This document shows positions 34,401 to 44,943 of a stretch of 64,000 nucleotides of DNA, piece by piece. The notes beneath the pieces were generated by a model. That model was not told the origin of the DNA, did no database searches, and saw only the letters and a list, made by a program, of their open reading frames with translations. How positions within the stretch are numbered: position 1 is the first letter of the stretch; every line of letters starts with the position of its first letter. The stretch covers positions 210,979,742 to 211,043,741 of the forward strand of contig CM062818.1 of the NCBI GenBank assembly GCA_031772625.1, read 5' to 3'. The stretch is from Pinus tabuliformis (lineage: Eukaryota > Streptophyta > Pinopsida > Pinales > Pinaceae). The position numbers and the translations under genes are program-made.

Positions 34401-35984
34401 TGCAATACCCCTTAATTCAACTTCCTTTCCTTCCGTAGAAAATTTGATGAAAAGTTCTTGAAAATTAAAAGCTATTGTACCCAAGGATTGTAGCCATTGG
34501 ACTCCTAGTACAACATCAGCACCTCCCATTGGAATGGAAAGCATTGGGCTAGTCAATACATATTCTCCCATGGATAGCTTGATATTATGGCACTTTCCAG
34601 AGAAATTTATTGTTCCTCCATTTGCAATCATCACTTGACACTCTGGTGCTGGATATAGGAAGCAATTCAATTCTTTTGCTACCCTACAATGAATAAAATT
34701 GTGGGTGCTTCCTGAATCAATCAACACTATTACCTTTTTCTTCTTGATTTGTCCTTCTATCTTGATGGTTTGAGGAGTGGTAATTCCCGCCAATGCATTA
34801 CAAGATATGGTCGGATTTATTTGTTCTTCATCTAGGCTTTGTTCCTGGAGTATATCTTCTTCTTTTGACCTTTCTTGCTCCTTTTCTTCTTCCTCTTCAC
34901 AATCTATGTAGAATAATTTCTTCTCAGCACACTTATGACCTTTAGTGTATTTGCTATCACAACTGTAACAAAGCCCTTTTGCTCTTTTTTCTTCCAATTG
35001 TTGTGGTGTCAACCTTATAGGTTGTGGAAGACTAGGGGCAACAACACTTCCGTCTTTATAGTTGTGAGTGGTATGCTTCCTAGTTGCCATAATTTTGCTT
35101 TCCATTTTTCTTGCTAACCTGAATGCCTTCTCTAATGAATCAGGTTCCCAAAGGCGAACATCATGTTGGATATTATCCTTTAAAGACCCTATGAACACAT
35201 CAATCCTATGCTCCTCTGGAATATCTTTTACCCTTATGTTCAATTTTTGGAACTCCTCAATGTGCTCCATTATTGAACCCTTTTGTTTGAGACTTATCAA
35301 TTGGCTAAAAAAAGTGTTGCTTTTTGTATCTTCATAATGTGCTATCAATTCTTCCGTAAAAATTGCCCAAGTGATAATTTTTTTACGAGAGCAAAGCCAT
35401 TGATACCATACAAACTGATTTGGTTCCAAATATACAGTTGCCATACGTACCTTTTGTGTGTTTTGCACATTATTGAGATCGAAGAATTGCTCCATCTGTA
35501 ATATCCATGTGGCGGGATCCTTGCCATCAAACTTCCTCATATCGATTTTTGGAATATGGTGGGTCTTCGATCCAACATTAGAGTCTATGGAATCATGATT
35601 AACATTTCTTTTGTTCTCATCATGAGTTTCCTTTACTACCTTTTCACCATTAGTAAGTATTTCTTGTAGAAAATTTGTCAAATCTGTCTTCAAATCTGCC
35701 ATGTCTGTCTTCAAATCTGTCTTCAAATTTGCCATGTTTGTCTTCAAATCTGTCTTCAAATCATCCATCTTAGCTTCCATGCCCTTTATCTTAGACTCCA
35801 CGCCATTTATCTTAGATTCCACGCCATTTATCTTAGCTTCTGTTAGCTTTTGTGAGCGTGACATTTGTTGCACTTGTTCTTGTAATTTTGATATATCATG
35901 TAGCATTTCTTCCTCTTCTTCATGAGTCATGCTAGAGCTTTCAGGTTCCTTACTAGGTGTTTGCATTTTCTTTCCTCGGGGCAT
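31459..35984 (-). pseudogene. Element A gag-pol (about one break)
   Basis: The coding region is collinear with the 1501-codon frame of element B and about 97-98% like it. Domains on the minus strand are: N-terminal coiled coil with short repeats (about 35690-35890), capsid, zinc knuckle [14 protein letters not shown] (about 34923-34965), protease '[12 protein letters not shown]' (about 34690-34728), RT with 'FFDDILIYS' (about 33690-33717), RNase H, integrase with HHCC and D,D35E, and chromodomain '[16 protein letters not shown]' (about 31505-31552). The N-terminal coiled coil differs markedly from B in number and type of repeat units, unlike the rest. Confidence 0.93.
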
Positions 35985-36630
35985 CAGTTACCGATAATAA
36001 TGCTTTACTATGCCCTTTGAATTCCGTTAAACCAAGCTTACACAAAAATTAAAAAAAACTACACACCTTTTTTCACTTTATAGAAGCCTGATATTGAATC
36101 TGATGTATCTCTGTAATTTCAGATCATCCAATTCTGAAATTGCAACCTGTAGTAGCCTTCTGCGTCCTCTTTCCAATGCCACAAGTCTGACCCAAATTGG
36201 ATTCTCCAAGGAAGAGTTATGTGAAATCTCCCACAGTGACTTGCTTTTAGACTAGTTCAGTAGAGCGAACTTGTACGACGTGCCACGAGTCACTGTTTCA
36301 ACCTTTAGATCTGAAACTCGCATAAAAGAAACTAAAGTCCGTCCTCTTTCTGTACCTTCTTACGAAATTTCAATCCGATCCCCAGAGAGAAAGTTATGAC
36401 GATTTTCCCCAGGTCACCTGTTTTGAATGTAATTCAGGAGTCTGCAAAAAGACCAACTTCCTCAGATCATATCTCCGCAAATATCGCGCGAAAAGCTCTG
36501 AAATTCGGACCCAAGGTTCAGTACGATTTCTTCTCAAATGGGTTTTTTTTGCGACTTCTGAAACGTCACAGAAAAAAGTTATAGCGAAAATGCCACGATG
36601 ACCTGTTTGGAGCAGCGAAACCCTAGAATC

Positions 36631-36646
36631 CAAAGCTCTGATACCA
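36631..36646 (-). promoter_or_regulatory. Element A primer binding site (tRNA-iMet)
   Basis: Reads TGGTATCAGAGCTTTG on the minus strand, two bases inside the LTR. It is the initiator-Met site. Confidence 0.93.
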
Positions 36647-36648
36647 AA

Positions 36649-36981
36649 TGTTATGAAACCAGCTCAAGAAAAGATAGAAAAGATAGATCAACGCCTTAGA
36701 ATTCAGCCTCTTCGAGGGGGCAACCTCCTTTACATTACATAAATGAACAATTCTTGGATGATACAAATGACAAAACCTCCTTTCTATATATAGGAGTCTA
36801 AGGAGTCACAATATAATCCAGCCGACCTAACAATAATAATATAAAGCCACAAAAATAACAATAGAGGGATTCTATGGGGCACAGAAATAACAATATGGGG
36901 GTAATAGGGGCACAACAATATAAATAAGGGGTATAACTACAATAGTAATGGGGTAATCACTAGTATTATAGGGACCCAACA
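36649..36981 (-). repeat. Element A 5' LTR
   Basis: 333 bp. On the minus strand it carries a TATATATA promoter box in the C-T-ATATATAG segment near 36784-36793 and, about 60 bp downstream, a conserved GC-rich hairpin block (36706-36728). Confidence 0.95.
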
Positions 36982-37183
36982 TAATGTGATTTTGATGATG
37001 TTCTGTACATGTTTATGTTGTTGTTCAGTTTTGGTTTATGTTAAATTGCTTATAAAATTAACATAAAAACTCTTCATTTCATTTGAAAAAATTGATGAAT
37101 ACTTAAGCACAATGAAAGTATTTTGTCAATAATCTGAGAAAGATCTTAGCACTGCAAATTGATATTCTAAATCAGATCAAATT

Positions 37184-37195
37184 TGATATCAGAGC
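37184..37195 (+). promoter_or_regulatory. Element E primer binding site (tRNA-iMet-like)
   Basis: TGATATCAGAGC lies four bases after the E 5' LTR and differs at one base from the initiator-Met complement. Confidence 0.8.
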
Positions 37196-37386
37196 ACTAG
37201 GTTTGCTTTGTGAAAGAAGGATTTAATTGTTTGCAAGTTTATGTCATGCTTACAAGGCTAAAACTCAAAAGAGGTGAAGGAAAGCTGGTTGGAAGCCCTG
37301 AAGTTGGGTCAAGGGGAAGGAGAGAAAGGTTGCAACAATCTCCAACACCATTTTAGCCTCAATTTATAGTTGAGACTCCAGAGATC

Positions 37387-38360
37387 ATGTCTCATGAAGG
37401 AGAACCTACAAACATGACTGAAGATGAGAAGACCTTCAGAAAGGCTTTCTTTCATATGACAGAGATGGTGAAGGTCCTCTATGAAGAGAGAAATAACAAG
37501 TTGCAAGGAGAAAGTTCCAAACCTCCCAAAGGAGAAGGCTCTTCAAGTGGAGGTAATGGAAAAGGAGGTAATGGGAATGAAGACAAACCTCCACCCTCTC
37601 CACCATCTTCTTCATATTCTTCTTCACAAACATCTTCACCCTCTTCCACTAACACAACCCTTACTCATACTCATCATCATACTTCAAAAGGAATTGGTAA
37701 ACCACCTTTTTTAAAACTTGATGTTAAATTCCAGTTGCCCATGTATAATGGTGAAGTGAATGCAGAGAAGCTTGATAATTGGATTCGTCAGTTGGAGGTT
37801 TATTGCAGGATTCAAAATCTTCAAGAGAATGACATAAAGATTCAGTTAGCTTCCTTGAGAATGGAGGGTGCAACACTAGTATGGTGGGAATAAAAGACCC
37901 AATAGGAGATTAAAAAACACGGTAAGATCTCAATTTATTGGAATGATTTCATTGCTGCAACTAAAATACAATTCTACCCTCTAGATTAAATGCAAAAATC
38001 CATCATGAATTAGCAGAACTTTTGACAACTAAAAGGTCGTGTAGATTTGCAATCACAAGACGCATTGCTGAAGTGCATAGGGGGTTTACACAGTTATCTT
38101 AGGCATACTATCTTAATGTTTAATCCCAGTAATCTAGATGATGTGTGTGTGCAAGCCACTCATCTTGAGGCAAGAGGGAAAAACACCCCAGAAGAAGGTA
38201 GTAAAAATCCATTTAAGGGTAAAGAGAAAGAAAATGGTTTCAAGGGAAAGAAAAATGCATCCATTAAAAAGGAAGGAGAGAAAACAATCTGTAAACATTG
38301 TTCCAGAGAGGGTCACGATGAAGCTCATTGTTGGAAGCTTCATCCCGAAATGAAACCAAA
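37387..38360 (+). pseudogene. Element E gag with zinc knuckle (decayed)
   Basis: A charged N-terminus and a Pro/Ser-rich linker (about 37575-37690) precede the capsid block 'FLKLDVKFQLPMYNGEVNAE' and 'LASLRMEGATLVWWE' (about 37710-37893). This is a widespread plant Retrotrans_gag pattern. The knuckle CKHCSREGHDEAHC lies at about 38290-38331 (CX2CX4HX4C). It would package element RNA. The region has a few breaks. Confidence 0.82.
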
Positions 38361-38539
38361 GAAATTCAACAACAAAGGAAAAGAAAAGACAGTTGCAATC
38401 ACTCAAGAAGAGGATTTGGGATTTGAATCGGGCGATGAAACAAAAATCACAACCATGGGGTTTCAAGGAAAGGAATCCATTTCCATCACTAGTTCTTCAA
38501 ACTCACATAATGAAACTCCAAATGAAAAGAGGAGAATAG

Positions 38540-38877
38540 AACTGTTTCACATAAGGGTGATCTCAAAACATAACAAGATTGATACGATGTTTGATAGTGG
38601 CTCTCAAGCCAATCTTATCTCAGAAAACATTGTGAAGAGTTTAAATCTGGAAACTATTCCACATCATAAACTATATCCACTTGGATGGGTATGTGACAAT
38701 GTGCAATTTCAGGTTACGAGAAAGTGTAAACTGCAATTCACTATCACTGCAAAATTCATAGATGAAGTGGCGCTTGAAGTTGTGCTGTTAGATATCTGTG
38801 GCATCGTTCTGGACAACCCACACCTATATGACAGAAAAGCTATCTTCCATCTACATGAAAAAAATATCATTTATTAA
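38540..38877 (+). pseudogene. Element E protease (decayed)
   Basis: 'TMFDSGSQANLISENIVKSL' (about 38584-38643) carries the D-S-G active-site triad and the following helix of Gypsy proteases. 'VVLLDICGIVLDNPHLYDRK' (about 38778-38838) resembles the C-terminal strand. It lies about 200 bp after the knuckle, in normal Gypsy order. Confidence 0.75.
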
Positions 38878-38894
38878 AAAATGGAGTAGAATAT

Positions 38895-40690
38895 ATTGTG
38901 AGAGCTCATAGCAAAAAAACAAATCTTTCTATTGGTAATGCAAGGCAGAGGAAAATACTGGTGAATTTGAGCAAGAATTGTGTGCTTCTCATGATCAAAC
39001 CCGAGAATAATATTGATTATGAAGCGTTTGATGGTTGTCATTCAAACCTGAAAACTGATTTGGTTGACGCTGTTAACCAATTTGATGAAATGTTTCAGGA
39101 ATCAAAGGGATTAATTCCCAAGAATGGAATCCAATATGAGTTACAGTTGTAGCAAAAGTGTCTTCTTCCTAACATTGGCATGTACAAGATGTCAGTGATG
39201 GAAAGCACAGACATTAAGACACAAATCCAGGGATTGTTGAATAAAAGGATCATTCGACCTACTCCTTTACCTTGTGGTGCACCTTTTGTTTTGGCGCCTG
39301 AGAAGAATGGTAAGCATTTCCTTGAATGGGATTCAAGAAGTGGTTTCATTAAAGTAGGATTGTTGAAGGAGATATATGGAAGAAGACATTCAAAACCAAA
39401 CAAGGTTTGTTTGAATGGCTTGTTATGATTTTCGGTCTTTGCCATGCTCCTACTACTTTTACACATATGAAGAAAGATGTGTTGAAGCCATTTCTAGACA
39501 GGATAGTCTATTTGGATGACATTTTCATTTTCAGAAAATTTCATTATGAACATGTCATGTGGGAGAAAAAATCCTTGATGTCGTATGTCAAGAACATTTG
39601 TTTCTGAAGGTGTCAAAGTATATGTTGGATAAAACTTCTTTGATTTACTTGAGCCGTGAAATTGGTTCTTCCAAGCGTGTTCAAGTTCCCAAGGGATTTT
39701 TGGCAGTCTGCATGGGACGTGGAGAAGGTGAACTGAAGCTAGACCTCTCTAATATTGAAGCCGTAACAGTCTGTGGTGGTATGGACTCCATTCCTATAGA
39801 CATGGGTGAAGGAATCATACATCTCCGTGAAGCCGCATATGCCTTTGCTCTGCTCGCAATTTACACAGGTAGGCTCAAGATAGTCATTTGGATAAGAGGT
39901 TTTTTGGGAGCAGCCCAATGTTGGAGGATAACTTTTGTTAATTTTTCTTCTATTATAGTTCATTTGCATTCGTTGGCAGTTGTGCAAAAGGTATTCCAGT
40001 GGGGAGGCAAACAATGAGAGGCATTTGATGCTTTAAAACAAAAGATCAGTACAACTCTAGTACTTGCTTTTCCAGACTTGAGATAGTCATTTAAGTTTCA
40101 GGTTGCTGTATGTGACTATGCCATGGGCATAGTCATTTTGCAATGTGCTAAGCCCATTTCTTTTCATTCAGAAATTTTCAATGATAAAGTGTTTAAGTTC
40201 CAGCGACAAAGGCACTTCCTATGGATGGGTTTTCTTTTACTATTCCACTCGGTCAAAAGGTATACGAAAGGTATAAGCGACAAGTTTGTTGATGTAATTT
40301 CTAGGCCTATAGTTTGTATAGCTACTTTCCTCAAGCATCATTTTGTTTTACATGAAAGTTATGTTCAGAAAAATACATACTTTCAAGATGTATATTCAAT
40401 CTTGAGTCAAAGGAATCAAGTGGAGGAATTTGTTTACCATTTGAATCATAATGTTTTGTATCATCTTGGTAAGAAGAATGTTACTACTATTAGTAACATG
40501 GACAAGGCCAAAGATTTCATTGAAAGACTCCAAATGGTACATAAAATAGTGCAAGAACAACTTGGAAAGGGCAAAGGCAAGTACACAGCAAGGCATGACA
40601 AGCATCGTGCAGATCACAAGTTCCAAAGCAACGATAAATGGATCAATAATGGAAAGGTGAGGGAACTGTACCCTCACCTGTTGGACAGCT
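38895..40690 (+). pseudogene. Element E pol remnants (RT, RNase H, integrase tail)
   Basis: Only fragments remain. RT pieces are 'IQGLLNKRIIRPTPLPCGAP' (about 39225-39285), 'FGLCHAPTTFTHMKKDVLKP' (about 39430-39490) and 'YLDDIFIF' (about 39508-39531). An RNase H start 'AFDALKQKI' with 'VAVCDYAMGIVILQ' lies at about 40020-40145. An integrase-tail pattern 'GKGKYTARHDKHRADHKFQ' is near 40570-40625. The block from about 39640 to 39860 does not look like pol and may be foreign. The remnant is heavily broken. Confidence 0.7.
39640..39860 (+). other. Non-retroviral segment in E with SAUR-like motif
   Basis: Within the RT-RNase H interval is 'SSKRVQVPKGFLAVCMGRGE' (about 39667-39726). VPKGFLAV.VG is the signature start of the plant SAUR (small auxin-up RNA) domain. 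The downstream residues (about 39730-39860) do not clearly continue the SAUR fold. It may be a captured fragment of a host gene or chance resemblance. Confidence 0.3.
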
Positions 40691-40720
40691 GAAAGTTATC
40701 TTTTGGGGTCCAAAAGACTT

Positions 40721-40734
40721 CCAGTGGGGAGGAG
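40721..40734 (+). promoter_or_regulatory. Element E polypurine tract
   Basis: CCAGTGGGGAGGAG abuts the 3' LTR start (TGATCAGGTGC). The G/A run fits a plus-strand primer. Confidence 0.75.
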
Positions 40735-41844
40735 TGATCAGGTGCTCAAAATTAGGCTCAAAAATTAAAATGTCAGAATCTTGATAAACTTAGCTTTAGA
40801 TCGAAGAGCTCATCATTTTGTTTCCAATGGTGTGAACGACACTCAAATACGAGCTCATATGCAGAAGTTAGAGAAAGTCAAAGATTAGTTTTGACTTGGA
40901 CACATGGTAGGATTGGATGATGTGGCCAGGTCCTTCAACGAATGAGGAGGCGCCAAGTGGTAGGCTGCCATTGGCCCCCACATATCGCAAATCACATATT
41001 GCAGGTGGATCGTGTTAAAAAACAACCCCAGAACAGCCAGAGTTACGATGCGATAAATCAAAATGTCACTTTGCAAAAGACAGATAGAAAGGTGTTAAAG
41101 GATTAACCCCTGAGTTGTGATGCAATGGATCGCCCTGGAGTTGTGATGTGATGGATCGGCCAGAGGTACGATGCGATGGATAGCAAATCGCAATCACACT
41201 TCACAAAAATCAGAGTCCCGCATTATATTACTGGTTGGTTCTCCATTGATTGCGAAATACGATAGGTTCCCAAATGCGATGCGACTATATGTTCCGGTTA
41301 ATTGTTTCGTCGGGTTTGCCACATCGCAATCGCACATAGCCTGCCATGTTCACAAGACCATAAGATCGCTGAGTTTTTACACCGATTGTGATTTGTGATG
41401 AGACAGTCGGTGCCGAAAAATTATGGCCCACTACTCAACGAATTTTTCGCTCAGTTAGTGCATTTTTGGGGCTAATTTGTAGGATCATGCCAGAAATGGG
41501 GAAATTTGAGGAGAAAATATTGGGGGAACTAGGAGAATTCATAATTTCTTAAGTTTTGAGCATAATAGGGAGGCCCAAGCCATTGGAAGCTGGACCAAGG
41601 AGACATAGCCCAAGAGGGGTGAACTCCTTTATCATGTGCTTGTTGTAATGTGTTTTTGATGATGTTCTATACATGTTTATGTTGCTGTTCAGTTTATGGT
41701 TTATGTTAAGTTGATTATAAAATTAACATAAAAACTCTTCATTTCACTTGAAAAATTTGATGAATCCTTAAGCACAATGAAAACATTTTGTTAATAATCT
41801 GAGGAAGATCTTAGCACTACAAACTAATATTCTAAATTAGATCA
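40735..41844 (+). repeat. Element E 3' LTR
   Basis: 1110 bp, aligned to the split 5' LTR. It ends AGATCA and is followed by the target duplication GTTAT. Confidence 0.9.
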
Positions 41845-41849
41845 GTTAT

Positions 41850-42235
41850 GAGCTCAATTTTTTCAATGTCTATGTTGGATTTTCATATTCTTTAATAACA
41901 ATTATTTTTGCTAGTTACTTGCCATAATATACATGCAGGCTAATATATATGAAGGACAGGTAACTTCAATGCTTTGAATTGAAATTGGATTATGTGGTTA
42001 AGCTTGGAAATAAAATTTGTGTTCACTTATTATGATAAGTTTTTTTTTTAGGGTAGGATGAAGGATTTTATTCCTGACTTATGTTGGGTCTCTAATGTCC
42101 CCAATCTCAAGGGCATAAATGTAAGTTGAGCAGATTTAAGTCTTTTAAAAGTATAGTACTACTAATGGCAGTTATATATGACTCTATGATAAGCATGTTC
42201 TTGATGGTTAGTTGAAGAATTATTTTAAGATCAAG
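41850..42235. other. Spacer between E and D1
   Basis: About 390 bp, AT-rich, with a T-run near 42043-42051. I see no gene or repeat in it. Confidence 0.5.
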
Positions 42236-43020
42236 TGTGACACGCCAAACCTTATCCTTTCAATGGTTGAACCTATTATCCACTGAACATTAAACCACTA
42301 ACCTAACTAGATAACTCAAATATTGAATCTAACTTGAAATATAACATAAGTGAGCAAGCCAAAACACCTAACCCTTCATGGACCCCTCATACACTAATTC
42401 TCCATAAATGATCCAGATTTAAACAAGAACGAAACAAATTACAGATATAACCATAAATACATAGATGCAACAGAAATAACACTTCATTTCATTAATATCA
42501 AATACTGAAATATGCTTACAAATAGAATGGAAATAAGACTAGCTCGAGTGATGGTAGCTTATCTCTAATAAGAGATGTGGTGGCTACATGCCTCTGAACT
42601 GAGTTACAATGAGGCTCAAGGGCATTTTTATTATTGGACAATAAGAGAAACCCTAAACAACCAAAACCCTAACTCGAGGAGATGTAACACCAAAAATTTA
42701 TGGGCACCGTTGGAGTTAGTTGGGCAGCCAACTCCTCGGGGTCGTAACTTGGTCATATTATCTACGTTTGACGCGTATGATACCTCTTTGGAAATATCTC
42801 TCCGAGGACTACAATTGCTGATGTGATTTCTTTTGAAATCACTAAAGCTGTTTAGCCAAAAAAAACGTTGTTTAGGGCCTCAAAACGACTTCGAAAGTTC
42901 AGGAACCGAAAAACTGCCAAAAATAGTAAACTATGTTACTATTAAGGAAAATGAAAGAGCAATGGTGAGGGTCCAAGTGGAATAGGCGGGTGGCCACCAA
43001 TATCCACCTAGATTAGTTCT
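42236..43020 (-). repeat. Element D1 3' LTR
   Basis: About 785 bp, starting TGTGACACGCC on the + strand. The other end is placed by a minus-strand purine tract (CTAAGGGTGGAGA, 43018-43030). The part from about 42410 on aligns with 50022-50617. Boundaries are accurate to a few bases. Confidence 0.75.
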
Positions 43021-43178
43021 CCACCCTTAGGAAGCAATGGTCTCCATTGCATTGAGTTCCTCCATGAGATGAGAAAACTTCTGCTGAACTTGTTCCCTGG
43101 TGAGCCATTTGCCTTGCTGTAGGAGTTGGCCGGCTTTGACAACTTAATACAATTGGATCTTCTACTGGTGAATGTTCT

Positions 43179-43595
43179 TGTTATGCTCTTAACCTGCAAA
43201 AAGATACCCAAATATAGAATATGCGAAGAAAGATACCTAGAACATAGAATAGTGAGAGACAACAACAATTATTTTATTATTCAGAAAGCAATGTTCACTG
43301 GCCTCTTCGAGGGGGAAACCTCCAATAGAGCAGAGCTCGATACAAAAATAAGACACAATGCTCCTCGCAGGGAGTCTCTATCCTTTATATATGACTCATA
43401 CATGCAATACCATGGATCAATACCATGGGTTTTATTAATACCATCTATCTAATACCATGGCCCATTTGCAACTAACTGTGGTCCCGTCATTAATTGCGGG
43501 TTAACCACTTACAATTATTAATATGGGCTTTATTGACTCTTTACTATGACTCGATCCCACTACATAAATAAGGGGGTTAGGGTGGGACCCTAACA
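43179..43595 (-). repeat. Element C1 3' LTR
   Basis: 417 bp. Three ACCATGG words occur within about 60 bp (about 43408-43463). The adjoining interior reads on the minus strand as CTTAAGGGGAGGGCA, a polypurine tract. Confidence 0.95.
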
Positions 43596-43629
43596 TGCCC
43601 TCCCCTTAAGAATAACCTTGTCCTCAAGG

Positions 43630-44940
43630 CTAAAGCTGCGGAAACTGTTGAAGAATAGTGGCTGGTTCCCATGTTGCACCTTCTGGAGAGGTGTCTTTCC
43701 ACTTGACGAGAACTTCCCTAATCATGCGGCTACGTAGGTGCCTTTCTCGTGTGTCTAGGACATGTTCAGGTTGGAGCCAGATTGACCCTTCCACGTCCAA
43801 TTTAGGTAGACTGGTTTGAATTCTGCAATTGTTCCCAATCACTTTCTTGAGGCATGAGACATGGAAAACTGGATGGATTTTTGCAGTAGGCGGCAAAGCC
43901 AGCTTGTAGGCTACCTCTCCAATGCGCTAAAGTACTTGATATGGTTCGTAGAATTTTGGAGATAGTTTCTGACAACCCTTGTCTTTGAGTGATGTTTGCT
44001 TATATGGTTGCAGCCTCAAAAATACCTGATCCCCTTCTTGAAATTGGTGCTCTGAGCGATGCTGGTCTACCTGTTGCTTCATGCGGTTTTGAGCTTGATG
44101 AAGATTCTCTCTAAGATGGGCGAGCATGGTTGCGTGGTTTTGTAGGAGTTGATCCACTGCTTGTACCTTTGAGCACCCCTTGATATAAGAAGTAGGAGAA
44201 GGAGGGAGTTGACCATATACTGCTTCATAGGGACTCATTTTGGTGGTGGCATGATAGTTGGTGTTATACCACCATTCAGCCAGAGGTAACCAATGTACCC
44301 AAAGATGTTGCTTTTCTGAAGTGAAACACCTAAGGTAGGTTTCCAGACATTTGTTGACGACTTCAGTTTGACCATCTATTTGTGGATGATAAGAAGTACT
44401 GAGTTTTAGTTGGGTGCCTTGTAGCCTGAAGCGTTCCTGCCAAAAATTACTGGTGAAGATCGGGTCGTGATCGGACACAATAGAAGTGGGCATGCCATGC
44501 AATTTGAAGATCTGATCCATGAAAGATTGAGCGACCAAAGTCGGTGTAAACGGGTGGGGTAGCGCGCAGAAATGAGCATACTTCGAAAGTCTGTCCACAA
44601 CCACCATGATGACTGATTTGTTCCCTGACTTTGGAAGACATGTAATGAAATCCATAGAAACCTCCGTCCATATTGCTGTCGGGATGGGAAACGGTTGTAA
44701 TGTGCCTGGTGCTTTGACGGTCTCCCCTTTGTGGCGTTGACAGACATCGCATTCTGCTACAAAAGTAAAGATGTCCTTTTTCATGCCTATCCAAAAAAAT
44801 GATCTTCTGGTGCGAGCATACGTCTTCTGAAAGCCTGAATGTCCTGCAATGGGGGATGAGTGCAATTATGCCAAAATGCGACTTTTGAGGGAGGATGTTG
44901 GTGATATTACGACTCTGTCCCTGTAGCGAAGAATCTCATC
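43630..44940 (-). pseudogene. Element C1 integrase and chromodomain
   Basis: Minus-strand order: HHCC region 'SSPIAGHSGFQKTYARTRRS' and 'CDVCQRHKGE' (about 44730-44860), core '[18 protein letters not shown]' (about 44610-44665), 'SIVSDHDPIF' (about 44460-44490) and 'SYHPQIDGQTEVVNKCLE' (about 44345-44400). A GPY/F-like tail follows. The chromodomain ends the protein with 'VLVKWKDTSPEGATWEPATI' (about 43650-43710). In chromoviruses the chromodomain is thought to guide integration toward particular chromatin. The region has a few breaks. Confidence 0.9.
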
Positions 44941-44943
44941 CTG

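Larger units (their letters stand above)
31096..36981 (-). mobile_element. Element A: young Ty3/Gypsy chromovirus inserted in the E LTR
   Basis: 5886 bp, flanked by TAATG (31091-31095 and 36982-36986). LTRs are 31096-31429 and 36649-36981, TGTT...AACA, differing at about three positions in 333 (under 1%). Read on the minus strand: 5' LTR, primer site TGGTATCAGAGC (36635-36646), leader, gag-pol (35984 down to 31459), purine tract beside 31430, 3' LTR. The polyprotein ends with a chromodomain. The short LTRs and single gag-pol frame recall Reina/Galadriel-type chromoviruses, though the lineage was not resolved. It is almost whole, with about one break. It is the youngest insertion by LTR comparison. 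Confidence 0.96.
30074..37179 (+). repeat. Element E 5' LTR, split by element A
   Basis: The two parts, 30074-31095 and 36982-37179, are continuous with respect to the right LTR. The left part is rich in TGCGAT/ATCGCA words and contains a tandem repeat at 30442-30518. It ends CAGATCA before the primer site. Confidence 0.88.
30074..41844 (+). mobile_element. Element E: old Ty3/Gypsy LTR retrotransposon interrupted by element A
   Basis: Left LTR 30074-37179 (about 1215 bp once element A and its target duplication are set aside) and right LTR 40735-41844 (1110 bp) align throughout. The flanks are GTTAT on both sides (30069-30073, 41845-41849), an intact target duplication despite great age. An initiator-Met-like primer site and a purine tract are present. 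Only gag, protease, and pieces of RT, RNase H and the integrase tail can be recognised in the 3.6-kb interior. It is heavily broken. About 15% difference over the first 240 LTR bases by eye makes it one of the oldest elements in the window. Confidence 0.9.

Noticed and set aside
37575-37690. Plant proline-rich signalling protein
   Set aside because: The Pro/Ser/His-rich stretch is the linker ahead of the capsid block in the gag of E.
42043-42235. Copia-like remnant next to D1
   Set aside because: A short translated stretch looked vaguely like the region before integrase, but no zinc-binding residues or further motif supports it.
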